DNA of 11,121 nucleotides from CAZADH01 sp964483805 (GCA_964483805.1 CAZADH010000210.1:1-11121); one strand, 5' to 3'; counted from the first letter of the stretch, positions 1 to 7,608 are shown. The notes: a model not told the origin generated them from the sequence alone. A program made the numbers and translations.

Positions 1-721
1 AGACAAGAGGCCCGTCTCGGCCAGCGTCGGATCGAGCAGGTCGGTGCAGACCAGCACGACACCGGACCGTTTGAGAATCTCGTTGGCGTGGTTGAGCAAC
101 CGGTCGAGTTCGGTGGGCCCCTTCGGCGTCAGGCTCTCGAGGCCGCGAATCAAGGGGAACAACGCCGACCGCCCGCGCACGCCGGCATCGAGATGATCGA
201 CGTGGTTACCGCCGCCCATCAGAGCGACCTTCTCTTGGTTGGCCAGCGCGATGTATCCGAGCGACAGGGCGAGGCGGCGGGCCAGATCGAGCTTGGTCAG
301 CGGTTCACCGAAGCCCATCGAGGCCGAGGTGTCGACGACGATGGCCAGGGTGAGGTCTTCTTCTTCGAGAAACAGCTTGATGAACAGCTTGTCGAGGCGC
401 CCGTAGAGGTTCCAGTCGACGAAGCGCAGATCGTCGCCGATCACGTAGTTGCGGTAGTCGGCGAACTCCTGGCTGCTGCCGCGTTTGAGACTGCGGCGCT
501 CCCCCTTGCGGGCGCCGTCGTGGGCCCGTCGGGTCAACAACCGCAGTTGTTCGAGCCGCGCCAACAGCTTGGGATCGTATAGCGGCGAGGCGGTGATGCT
601 GCGGGCATGTGTTGACGATGTATTGCTTGCGTCCGGGGTGCGCACGGGGGCAGCCGGCGGTCGATCCGGCGCTCCTGCGCGTGGCCGTGGCGGCAACGGT
701 GCGCTGCCGGGCGAAACCGGA

Positions 722-729
<8 letters not shown>
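1..729 (-). CDS. DUF58 / vWA-fold protein, C-terminus beyond window
   Basis: The 243 visible codons read open to the window edge, so the C-terminus is missing. Residues 1-50 are a Pro/Ala/Ser-rich, low-complexity leader. The DUF58 signature follows at about residues 89-127 (FADYRNYVIGDDLRFVDWN, then a conserved LEEEDLT). A vWA-like metal-site motif DTSASM is at 133-138 and a second strand ending in CTD is near 228-230. DUF58 proteins are usually encoded next to MoxR ATPases, and the pair is thought to act as a chaperone/metal-insertion or envelope-assembly module; the substrate is unknown here. The ATG at 729 lies inside the 3' end of moxR (8-bp overlap) and is preceded by GAAGGA at 5-nt spacing, so translation is probably coupled. 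No membrane segment is visible in the part present. The family call is firm; the cellular role is not. Confidence 0.93.
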
Positions 730-1717
<988 letters not shown>

Positions 1718-1723
1718 GGGGAG

Positions 1724-1729
1724 CTCCTT
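1724..1729 (-). promoter_or_regulatory. Shine-Dalgarno site of moxR
   Basis: On the minus strand this reads AAGGAG, six nt before the ATG at 1717. It is a near-perfect ribosome binding site and fixes the moxR start. Confidence 0.85.
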
Positions 1730-1780
1730 CGCATTGGGCTCGGGGTTGGGGCCGGCGCCTTGGGGTGGCCCGCGCCGGTC

Positions 1781-1789
1781 ATTGTATCA
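1781..1789 (-). promoter_or_regulatory. Extended -10 promoter of moxR
   Basis: The minus strand reads TGATACAAT: a -10 hexamer TACAAT (1781-1786) with an upstream TG (1788-1789). The best -35 at 16-17 bp spacing is poor (TTCATC, 1803-1808), as expected for an extended -10 promoter. Predicted transcription would start near 1774 and give a leader of about 57 nt. The surrounding 16 bp (AAATCGTGnTACAATG) recurs at the rlmM promoter with only the n differing. Confidence 0.6.
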
Positions 1790-1807
1790 CGATTTTCGGC
1801 AGGATGA

Positions 1808-2203
1808 ATGCCGGTTAGCGGCTTGTACCGGTCGTGGGCTTGTGGTACCGTGCGACCGGATGTGGTTGTGTTGCCCACGGCCTTCGACGGCAATGGTGAC
1901 CATCGCGTCACCAACTGGATGGTGCGCGAGGCACTGAAGAAAAATGCCGTGGTGCCACATACAATGTATTACTTGGTGCATTACCGTTCGCGCAAGACCT
2001 TCCCGCTGCCATACGGGTATCACCCCAGCGCTTTCTTGCAGGCGCCGCCACCCTTGTTGACCCCCATCCCCTATGACCTCTCGTCGGATACGATGAAGAT
2101 CAAAGAGGCGGCCGTGAGCCAGCATCGCTCACAGATCGCCTTGAAAGACGGGTTTCTCTTGAGTTTCGTGCGGCGCAACGAGTTGTACTGGCGGGAGAAC
2201 TGA
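1808..2203 (+). pseudogene. PIG-L/LmbE deacetylase remnant (C-terminal half only)
   Basis: The 131-residue frame matches the C-terminal half of PIG-L (LmbE-like) N-acetylglucosaminyl deacetylases. It has RPDVVVLPTAFDGNGDH (about residues 16-32), which corresponds to the family's second zinc-ligand region, then YYLVHYRS with a P-x-GYHP segment, a QAPPPL stretch, and a C-terminal 'SQHRSQ ... FVRRNELYW' segment. The N-terminal half, including the HPDDE zinc/catalytic motif, is absent: an in-frame TGA lies immediately before the ATG, and the upstream DNA is the moxR promoter region. Family members are about 220-280 residues. No good ribosome binding site precedes the ATG; AGGA is only 3 nt away. 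Homology probably starts near 1853, so the annotated start is arbitrary. It converges on the MobA-like gene with a 16-bp gap. It could be a functional short paralogue, but a truncated and inactive gene is more likely. Confidence 0.72.
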
Positions 2204-2219
2204 AGGTGCGCCCTCGTGG

Positions 2220-2831
2220 CTAACGGGCTTCGCGTTGCCGTCGGGCTTCAGCTTCGGCCAGTGCAGACGGTGTATTGATATTGGCGGTGATCCAGGGGTC
2301 GTCGACGACGAGATGGTCGATGACATGCGGGTGTTGTTGCAGGACCCAGCGGGCCCCCTGATCGAGGGGGGCGCGTTCGATTTCGGGCAGCGCCCAGCCC
2401 GGGAAGAATGCGGGATGGCCGCGTCGGCGGCCATCGGACGGAATGGCGAAGCGGTCGGGACTCGCCTGAGCGGCGGCTAACAAAGCGGCGACCGTGGCCG
2501 GGCGGACCAGCGGCGCATCGATCGGCCAGAGCAGGATACCGCTGCCAGCCGGAACGGTGGGCAGGGCCAGGCGGATGGAACTGAGCGGCCCGTCTTCCGG
2601 GCGTGGGTTGGTGATCCAGGTGCCGCCGCAATTAGCAATACATTGTGCGGATCTGTTGTCGCCATCCTGGCCGACGAACGTGCGCTGGCCCGCAAATGCG
2701 AGCGCGTCGAGCGTGGCGATGATATGGGCGAGAAACGTGCGCCCGGCGATGACGGCGTGTTGCTTGGGTTGACCCATGCGGCTGCCGTGGCCGGCCAAGA
2801 GACAGACCAGTGTTGGCGTGGGCTGCGACAT
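2220..2831 (-). CDS. MobA/MocA-like nucleotidyltransferase
   Basis: A 203-residue protein with the NTP-transferase (GT-A-like) fold, a typical length for MocA/MobA enzymes that transfer CMP or GMP to molybdopterin. The nucleotide-binding signature LLAGHGSRMGQPKQ is at 11-24 with the conserved Lys at 23. RPEDGPLSSI is at 77-86, the metal-binding Asp of WPIDAP at 105, GHPAFF at 138-143, and the C-terminal INTP segment near 185-188. In relatives the last motif usually reads D-[IV]-[DN]-TP; here the first position is Asn184 (TANINTP). No other molybdenum-cofactor gene is nearby, so a sugar-phosphate or other nucleotidyltransferase cannot be excluded. No Shine-Dalgarno precedes the ATG. A possible promoter would place the transcript start at or near the first base of the ATG. 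The family is well supported; the substrate is not. Confidence 0.88.
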   Translation of the reverse strand: MSQPTPTLVCLLAGHGSRMGQPKQHAVIAGRTFLAHIIATLDALAFAGQRTFVGQDGDNRSAQCIANCGGTWITNPRPEDGPLSSIRLALPTVPAGSGILLWPIDAPLVRPATVAALLAAAQASPDRFAIPSDGRRRGHPAFFPGWALPEIERAPLDQGARWVLQQHPHVIDHLVVDDPWITANINTPSALAEAEARRQREAR

Positions 2832-2837
2832 GACTGG

Positions 2838-2867
2838 GGTTTACCACGAACGGGCGCCGGTTGTCAC
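2838..2867 (-). promoter_or_regulatory. Possible promoter of the MobA-like gene
   Basis: The minus strand reads GTGACA (2862-2867, 5 of 6 matches to the -35 consensus), an 18-bp spacer, then TAAACC (2838-2843, 3 of 6 matches to the -10). Transcription would begin around 2831, the first base of the ATG, implying a leaderless mRNA. The -10 is weak, so confidence is low. Confidence 0.3.
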
Positions 2868-2920
2868 GCATGGGGCGACCGGGGCCGATGGGTGGAATTC
2901 GGGGTGACGGCTCCCGCTCC

Positions 2921-2949
2921 TTTCGATGTCGGCGGCAAACCGGTATAAT
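2921..2949 (+). promoter_or_regulatory. Promoter of the small membrane/exported protein
   Basis: A consensus TATAAT -10 box (2944-2949) stands out in GC-rich DNA, with a weak TTTCGA -35 (2921-2926) at 17-bp spacing. Transcription from about 2956 would leave a leader of about 19 nt containing GGAAGG before the GTG start at 2975. A palindromic ACCGGT (2939-2944) overlaps the -10. Confidence 0.6.
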
Positions 2950-2974
2950 GGGCGGCAATGGGAAGGTACCTGCC

Positions 2975-3424
2975 GTGATCCAACTCGCGCCACGTTGGCG
3001 TTGGGTCGCTCTGTGCCTGTCGGCGTTGTTGGCTGCGACCGCGATCTTGTTCGTCGGCAGCACCGACGATCCGGTGCCGCCGGCGCGCTCCCCGCGTGAG
3101 ACCTTTGCGGCTCTGGGTCTGGCCTGGCGAGCCCGCGACCGGTCGGGCTTCATCAGCCTCCTGCACGATACGAGCCGGCTGAAGAAGGCCTTGCGTGAGA
3201 GTCCGGGTGCGGACCCATGGTCATTGTGGGCCGGTGGAACTGGCAGCATCGATGCGTTCCTGACCGCGCGGGTGGTCAGTGAGCGGATCGCGCCGGGGCA
3301 AGCGACCTCGACATTGCGGGTCGAGGTGATGGTGCCGGGTCCCGATGGGTTGACCGCGGTTCCCGTCGATGTCTTGTTCATCAGCGTGCACGGCCGGTAT
3401 CTGTTCTTCGACGCCGGCTTGTAG
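2975..3424 (+). CDS. Small membrane-anchored or exported protein, unknown function
   Basis: This 149-residue protein is not recognised. It starts with a short basic segment (QLAPRWRW) and a hydrophobic stretch at about residues 10-27, consistent with an uncleaved anchor or signal peptide; there is no lipobox cysteine. The remaining ~115 residues are soluble: a helical start (SPRETFAALGLAWRARDRSG), then a beta-rich half (RVEVMVPGP, PVDVLFISVHGRYLFFDAG). This layout resembles NTF2-like/SnoaL-type periplasmic domains, which is only a shape-based guess. The GTG at 2975 is chosen because GGAAGG sits 8 nt upstream and the TATAAT promoter ends at 2949. The longer open frame from 2861 would begin upstream of that promoter. 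The gene is divergent from the MobA-like gene and converges on rlmM with a 19-bp gap. Confidence 0.75.
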   Translation: MIQLAPRWRWVALCLSALLAATAILFVGSTDDPVPPARSPRETFAALGLAWRARDRSGFISLLHDTSRLKKALRESPGADPWSLWAGGTGSIDAFLTARVVSERIAPGQATSTLRVEVMVPGPDGLTAVPVDVLFISVHGRYLFFDAGL

Positions 3425-3443
3425 GTTCGCCGAGGAGAAGCGA

Positions 3444-4589
3444 TCAGTCGACGCTGCCGAACAGGGTGATCTCGTTGCGGTCGTGTACCAGATGGAATAT
3501 CGCGAAGCGGGCCAGTGAAAATCGGACCGCCAGTTCGCGTGCCGCGACGACGATCGTTGACGGGTCTTTGCCGCGGAACTTCACATTGACCACGAAGCGG
3601 CGGCAGGCACTCGCTGCGAGCCAGCGCTCGAGCAGGCCGAGGGTCGCCATCGGGCGCACGATCATGTCGCAGAACAGCCAGTCGACGCGGCGGGCGGGCA
3701 TGAAGGCGTAGCCGTTGTCGCGGCGGTGATCGCAGTTGGGGTGGTCGGCGATGGCGGGGGCGAGGTCGGCGGCATCGACGGCGATCACGCGGGCCCCGCG
3801 GCGCAACGCCGACCAGGTCCAGCCGCCCGGTGCGGCACCCAGATCGACGCAGGTCTCGCTGGGGCGCGGCGCCATTCCGGCTTCGAGCAAGGCTTCTTCG
3901 AGTTTGTAATACGACCGGCACGGCGCGGTCGCGTCGTGCGGGATACGGGTGGTTGGATCGGGGCCGACGCAGGGGATGAAGCGACCGTCGGGCAACCGGG
4001 TCGGGCGCGCAACACTGAGCCATACGACGTTGCGTGCGGTCATGACGCCCTGGATGACGATTGCATCGCGCCGGCGTTGGGTGGCGAGCCAGTCTTGGTG
4101 GCGGGTCATTGCCCGTTTGCGGAATGTCTGCATGCGCTCGAGAAAGGCGTCGGCCAGGAGCGTTGCGCGAGGCCCGATCTCGACGTAACGCTCGGCGTCG
4201 AGCGTGTAGCGGTCGGGGGTGCCGAAGTGCGCGACCCACGGCAGCGGTTCGGCGTCGAGGGTCGGGTCGACCCAGGTGCCGATGCCGGCCACGAGTTCTT
4301 TGATCGAGGTGCCGCGAATCGTGGTCAGGTGCGGCAGCCACTGGCGGGCGAAGATCGGTGCGGCCGCGCGCAACGGGCGGCAATCGGTGCCGACGACGAG
4401 GCCCGGCGCCGCCGCGTGCAGGGTGCTGTCGGGGGCAGCGGCATGCAACTCGCCGATCAAGGCGTCTTCCCAGCCTTGCGCGCAGAGCCAACCAAGCAAC
4501 GGCGTGGTCGGATCGCTGGGTCCGGGCGCCTTTTCGTGGGCCCTGGTTGGCTCGTTGCGCCTCTTTGGCGGGTGGCGGTGGTTCGTCAT
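3444..4589 (-). CDS. rlmM: RlmM-like 23S rRNA 2'-O-ribose methyltransferase
   Basis: A 381-residue FtsJ/RrmJ-type S-adenosylmethionine-dependent methyltransferase. Its architecture matches RlmM (E. coli RlmM, about 366 residues, methylates C2498 of 23S rRNA): an N-terminal THUMP-like region (about 30-200) and a C-terminal Rossmann domain. Visible elements: YYKLEEAL with Lys229, SAM-binding DLGAAPGGW (249-257), acidic Asp272 after the second strand, FCDMIVRP with Asp308, VVNVKFRGK with Lys337, and HDRNEITLFG with Glu373. Together these give the K-D-K-E tetrad of 2'-O-methyltransferases. The first 25 residues are basic and Pro-rich. The ATG at 4589 is favoured because the -10 box ends 7 nt upstream, making the mRNA probably leaderless. 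Upstream of the ATG this frame stays open to 5339, but there it is antisense to the metallopeptidase gene. Exact target-site orthology is inferred. Confidence 0.88.
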   Translation of the reverse strand: MTNHRHPPKRRNEPTRAHEKAPGPSDPTTPLLGWLCAQGWEDALIGELHAAAPDSTLHAAAPGLVVGTDCRPLRAAAPIFARQWLPHLTTIRGTSIKELVAGIGTWVDPTLDAEPLPWVAHFGTPDRYTLDAERYVEIGPRATLLADAFLERMQTFRKRAMTRHQDWLATQRRRDAIVIQGVMTARNVVWLSVARPTRLPDGRFIPCVGPDPTTRIPHDATAPCRSYYKLEEALLEAGMAPRPSETCVDLGAAPGGWTWSALRRGARVIAVDAADLAPAIADHPNCDHRRDNGYAFMPARRVDWLFCDMIVRPMATLGLLERWLAASACRRFVVNVKFRGKDPSTIVVAARELAVRFSLARFAIFHLVHDRNEITLFGSVD

Positions 4590-4596
4590 GGGCCGC

Positions 4597-4605
4597 ATTG
4601 TAGCA
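4597..4605 (-). promoter_or_regulatory. Extended -10 promoter of rlmM (leaderless start)
   Basis: The minus strand reads TGCTACAAT: -10 TACAAT (4597-4602) with an upstream TG (4604-4605) and no convincing -35. The ATG lies at 4589, exactly where transcription should start (about 4590), so the message would have little or no leader. The wider block AAATCGTGCTACAATG matches the moxR promoter in 15 of 16 bases. Confidence 0.6.
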
Positions 4606-4645
4606 CGATTTGCGTGAAACGGTTCGCCCATTGGCGGCGAAAATG

Positions 4646-4654
4646 TGGTAGACT
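4646..4654 (+). promoter_or_regulatory. Possible extended -10 promoter of the M48 peptidase gene
   Basis: The plus strand reads TGGTAGACT, a TG-n-TAnnnT element about 86 nt before the ATG at 4740. No good -35 is seen at 16-18 bp. It is the best candidate in the 150-bp divergent intergenic region shared with rlmM. Confidence 0.4.
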
Positions 4655-4739
4655 GATCGACCCGTCGGTCACGTGGGTCGGGCATCGGTCGCAGCGATGG
4701 CGCCCCACAAACAGGAACCGTCGTGGTCCGAGGAACGAG

Positions 4740-6104
4740 ATGAAGAAGAATCCGGTGCTTGCGCTGGCCCAGGCAAAAGCCAAGGCAAAGACGAAAGATA
4801 AGTCGAAAGAGTCGGCGAAAGCGGGCGACGCCAAGAAAAAGAAGTCGGCGCGTGAAGGCCGAACCGAGATCTACTCCCGCATTCGCGTCAAAGAAGAAGA
4901 GAAGTTGCTCGACTTCTTCGAGAAGGCGTTCAATCTGCGCACGATCAACGAGTTGATCGAATACAAAGAGCGCGAGTCGCCCGACAACTACCTGCCGTTC
5001 TACATGCGCGGTTATTACCTGCCGATCTACGATTCGTTCGGCGGCAAGATCCACGATGTCTGTCGCACCGCGGCCGCGAAACTCGGGTTTGGCGAAAAAG
5101 AGATCGAGTTCTACGTCGCCAACGACTCCGAGTTCAATGGCTCGTCGATCCACGCCGACCTCGACGAGAAGGCGCATATCATCATCATCAACCGCGGCCT
5201 GCTCGAGCGGGTGAGCATCGACGAACTGGCGTTCGTGATGGGCCACGAGATCGGCCATCTGATCTATTACCATTCGTATGTCACCAAGGTGTTGCAGTTC
5301 ATTTATCCGCAATACGAGCATCTGCCGCCTGTCATACAAAAGCTTTACGATGTCTGGAGCAAGCTCGGCGAGATCTCGGCCGACCGCATCGGTCTTCTGG
5401 CCTGTGGCGACATCGAAAAGTCGGTGCGGGCGCTGTTCAAATTGTCGTCGGGGCTCGACGACTCACAGTTCAACCTGACCTTCGACAACCTGATCCGCAT
5501 TGCCGACAAGACCTACGCCGAGATGAAAGATTTCCCGTCTTACGTCAGCGCCTCGCATCCGGCCAACCCGGTGCGCATCAAGGCGTTGCTCGAGTTTCAC
5601 AAGTCCAGTCTCTTCCGCGATCTCGCCAAGGGGCGGACCCCGCGCAACGATCGCAAGTTCGAACATCGTATGGACGAAGTATTGTCGCTGATCAAGAAGA
5701 CCCCACTCGACGAACAGGAGAAGGTCGAACTCGAGTTCATGGCCGCGGCGGGCGTGATCCTGATGACCGCCGATGGCGAGGTGGTCGAACTCGAATACCA
5801 CTACCTGATCAACATGCTGGCGCGGTATATCCACTGGCCGCCGACCTATCTCGACGGGCTCGATCCCGACAAGCTGTACGACATCATGAAGGCCAATGCG
5901 CGCATCATCCTCGAGAAGTTCCCCCATCGCACGCGCGAGCTGATCCGCCACCTGTTCCCGATCCTGACGCGCGATCGCAAGTTGAAAGACGAAGAGATGC
6001 AGGCGTTCATGAAGATCGCCACCGAGGAGTTGCAGATCCCGGTGTCCGAGGTCATCGACGTGGTGTTGTCGGGGCTCGGGGAGTTGTACCAGCCGTACAG
6101 CTAA
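4740..6104 (+). CDS. M48-family metallopeptidase with C-terminal TerB-like domain
   Basis: A 454-residue zinc peptidase. The zinc motif is HEIGH (169-173), and the third ligand Glu211 lies in GEISADRIG. The M48-typical SHPANPVRI segment is at 272-280. Unlike HtpX or Ste24, no transmembrane helix is evident, so it should be cytosolic. Residues 1-40 form a Lys/Ala-rich, probably disordered tail (KAKAKTKDKSKES...). Residues 325-450 follow the peptidase domain and resemble TerB-like helical repeats: ILMTADGEVVELEYHYL (340-356) and ILTRDRKLKDEEMQAF (408-423), both acidic loop-then-helix elements of the DGEV..E type. TerB-like domains are found in stress-response and envelope-associated systems. 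The start is fixed by AGGA 5 nt upstream of the ATG; the frame stays open upstream to 3726, but there it is antisense to rlmM. The gene ends in an intrinsic terminator, so it is probably monocistronic. The substrate is unknown; the peptidase call is strong, the TerB call moderate. Confidence 0.9.
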   Translation: MKKNPVLALAQAKAKAKTKDKSKESAKAGDAKKKKSAREGRTEIYSRIRVKEEEKLLDFFEKAFNLRTINELIEYKERESPDNYLPFYMRGYYLPIYDSFGGKIHDVCRTAAAKLGFGEKEIEFYVANDSEFNGSSIHADLDEKAHIIIINRGLLERVSIDELAFVMGHEIGHLIYYHSYVTKVLQFIYPQYEHLPPVIQKLYDVWSKLGEISADRIGLLACGDIEKSVRALFKLSSGLDDSQFNLTFDNLIRIADKTYAEMKDFPSYVSASHPANPVRIKALLEFHKSSLFRDLAKGRTPRNDRKFEHRMDEVLSLIKKTPLDEQEKVELEFMAAAGVILMTADGEVVELEYHYLINMLARYIHWPPTYLDGLDPDKLYDIMKANARIILEKFPHRTRELIRHLFPILTRDRKLKDEEMQAFMKIATEELQIPVSEVIDVVLSGLGELYQPYS

Positions 6105-6132
6105 GTCGCCACTTTTTTCGCGGTATTGTGCG

Positions 6133-6161
6133 GGGGCGGTCAGGACGACCGCCCCTGTTTT
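6133..6161 (+). terminator. Intrinsic terminator after the M48 peptidase gene
   Basis: A perfect 9-bp GC-rich stem (GGGGCGGTC at 6133-6141 with GACCGCCCC at 6147-6155) has a 5-nt loop and is followed by TGTTTT. It lies 29 bp after the stop codon and separates the peptidase gene from the ATPase-FHA unit. Confidence 0.82.
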
Positions 6162-6240
6162 GCGACCGGGAGACCTCGCGGCCGATCCGGAGCTGCGTTC
6201 GCCCCGATGAATCGTGCGCCCGCGTGACTCCGACCGGGCC

Positions 6241-6269
6241 TTGAACTGACCGGTGATAGTTGATACGAT
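6241..6269 (+). promoter_or_regulatory. Sigma70-type promoter of the ATPase-FHA unit
   Basis: TTGAAC (6241-6246), an exact 17-bp spacer, then TACGAT (6264-6269) preceded by TG (6261-6262), so it also has an extended -10. The start site would be about 6276, giving a leader of about 37 nt before the ATG at 6313. Two copies of ACCGGTG lie at 6249-6255 (in the spacer) and 6272-6278 (at the start site), possible operator half-sites. Confidence 0.7.
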
Positions 6270-6312
6270 GAACCGGTGCCGAAACGATGCGGACAAAAGG
6301 GGAAACAACAGA

Positions 6313-7608
6313 ATGGATCTCAAGAGTTTCATTCCGAAAGAGCCCGGAACGATCTTCGAGTTGAATATCTCCGATGAGGTTGTGTCCAACCTGATCCTCA
6401 AAGAGCTCTACGTGCGCGGCAAGCGCACGGCGCGGCAGGTCGGCAAGACCTTGAAGGTCAAGCCCGACATCGTGCAGACCATGCTCAACGAGCTGAAACA
6501 GCAAGAACTCGTGGGCCTGGTGGGTGGGTCGGGCATGGGCGCCGACTACCAGTATGGTCTTTACCCCAAGGGCATCGAGCAGGCCAAGAACATCTACGCC
6601 CGTGACACCTATCTTGGGCCGGCCCCGGTGAGTTTCGAGGAATACACCAGGGTCACCCGCGAGGTGCTCAAGGTCAACAAAGCCGAGACCAAGATCAACC
6701 AGGCGACCATGGAAGCGAAGTTGCAGGGGCACACGGGTTACAAAGACGTGCTCATGCAGATGGGGCAGGCGCTGTGCGCGCGCAAACCCGCCTTCGTCTT
6801 TGGTTTCCCCGGCAACGGAAAAACGTTTCTGTGCAGCCAGGTGGCCAATCTGATGCCGCCGACGCTGGTGCCGTATGCCGTCGATGTCGGCAACCAGTTG
6901 GTGCGCATCTTCGATCCGAGTTGNNNNNNNNNNAGTTGTCACCAGGTCGTCGAGACGATCGATACCGACACGCTCGATCAGCGGTGGATCCCGGTGAAGC
7001 CGCCGATGATCATGGTCGGCGGTGAGTTGACCCTCGAAGATCTCGAAGTCGTCTACAACAAGAAGTTTGGGTGCTACGATGCACCGCCGCAGGTGAAGGC
7101 CAATGGTGGCGTTCTGTTGATCGACGATCTGGGGCGGCAGCGTTGCGGTGTCGAAGAGATCTTCAACCGGTTTATCGTGCCGCTCGAGAACAAGATCGAC
7201 TTTCTCGTGCTCGGGGGGCAGCGCATGCAGGTTTTGACCGACGAGATCATCCTGTTCTCGACGAACCTCGATCCGATGAAGATCGTCGATGACGCATTTT
7301 TGCGTCGTCTGCCCTACAAGATCAATGTGCGCAATCCCACGCTCGAAGAGTATACGTCGATCTGGAAGATCAACGCCGAGAAGCTCGGGTTGAAGTTCGA
7401 CCCGGCCAACATCAGCGAGTTGATGGGCATCTATCGCGAGCGCAAACGGGGTCTGCGGGCCGTGCACCCTCGCGACCTCTTGCAGATCATCCGTGATCGC
7501 AAGCGGTTTCAGGAGAACACCGAGACGACGATCAGCTCGCAGGAACTCAAAGAGGCGTACGAGATCTATTTCGTCACGCAACTGACGCTGGTCGAGACGA
7601 TCACCTGA
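6313..7608 (+). CDS. AAA+ ATPase with N-terminal winged-helix-like region
   Basis: A 431-codon protein as assembled. Residues about 20-95 look like a winged-helix fold: LILKELYVRGKRTARQVGK, a recognition-like helix VKPDIVQTMLNELKQQ, then the strand pair LVGLVGG and DYQYGLYPKG. The ATPase core has Walker A GFPGNGKT (164-171), Walker B VLLIDD (267-272), sensor 1 FSTNLDP (315-321), an arginine-finger candidate in FLRRLPYK (R331/R332) and a lid with HPRDLL (385-390). Walker A to Walker B spans about 96 residues, longer than usual, suggesting an insertion. Ten Ns at 6924-6933 encode four unknown residues after FDPS. The ATG at 6313 is chosen because the promoter lies at 6241-6269 and AAGGGG precedes it; the frame stays open back to 6253, but that would start inside the promoter. 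The FHA membrane protein follows 64 bp downstream. The function is not recognised: a DNA-binding or protein-remodelling ATPase. Confidence 0.88.
   Translation: MDLKSFIPKEPGTIFELNISDEVVSNLILKELYVRGKRTARQVGKTLKVKPDIVQTMLNELKQQELVGLVGGSGMGADYQYGLYPKGIEQAKNIYARDTYLGPAPVSFEEYTRVTREVLKVNKAETKINQATMEAKLQGHTGYKDVLMQMGQALCARKPAFVFGFPGNGKTFLCSQVANLMPPTLVPYAVDVGNQLVRIFDPSXXXXSCHQVVETIDTDTLDQRWIPVKPPMIMVGGELTLEDLEVVYNKKFGCYDAPPQVKANGGVLLIDDLGRQRCGVEEIFNRFIVPLENKIDFLVLGGQRMQVLTDEIILFSTNLDPMKIVDDAFLRRLPYKINVRNPTLEEYTSIWKINAEKLGLKFDPANISELMGIYRERKRGLRAVHPRDLLQIIRDRKRFQENTETTISSQELKEAYEIYFVTQLTLVETIT
6924..6933. other. Assembly gap of 10 N
   Basis: A run of exactly 10 N lies inside the AAA+ ATPase gene. Both edges carry the same pentamer AGTTG (6919-6923 and 6934-6938). 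Deleting one copy plus the Ns removes 15 bases, keeps the frame, and gives a smooth FDPSCHQVVE sequence. The gap is probably a placeholder over a short contig overlap. Confidence 0.97.

Noticed and set aside
1959..1969. Palindrome ATACAATGTAT as a possible operator
   Set aside because: It lies within the PIG-L coding remnant, is short, and has no promoter next to it.
3726..4739. N-terminal extension of the M48 peptidase by 338 codons
   Set aside because: This stretch is the antisense of rlmM, and a Shine-Dalgarno with correct spacing precedes the ATG at 4740.
6253..6312. Upstream ATP-binding-protein start 20 codons before ATG 6313
   Set aside because: It would start inside the promoter between -35 and -10 and lacks a ribosome binding site.
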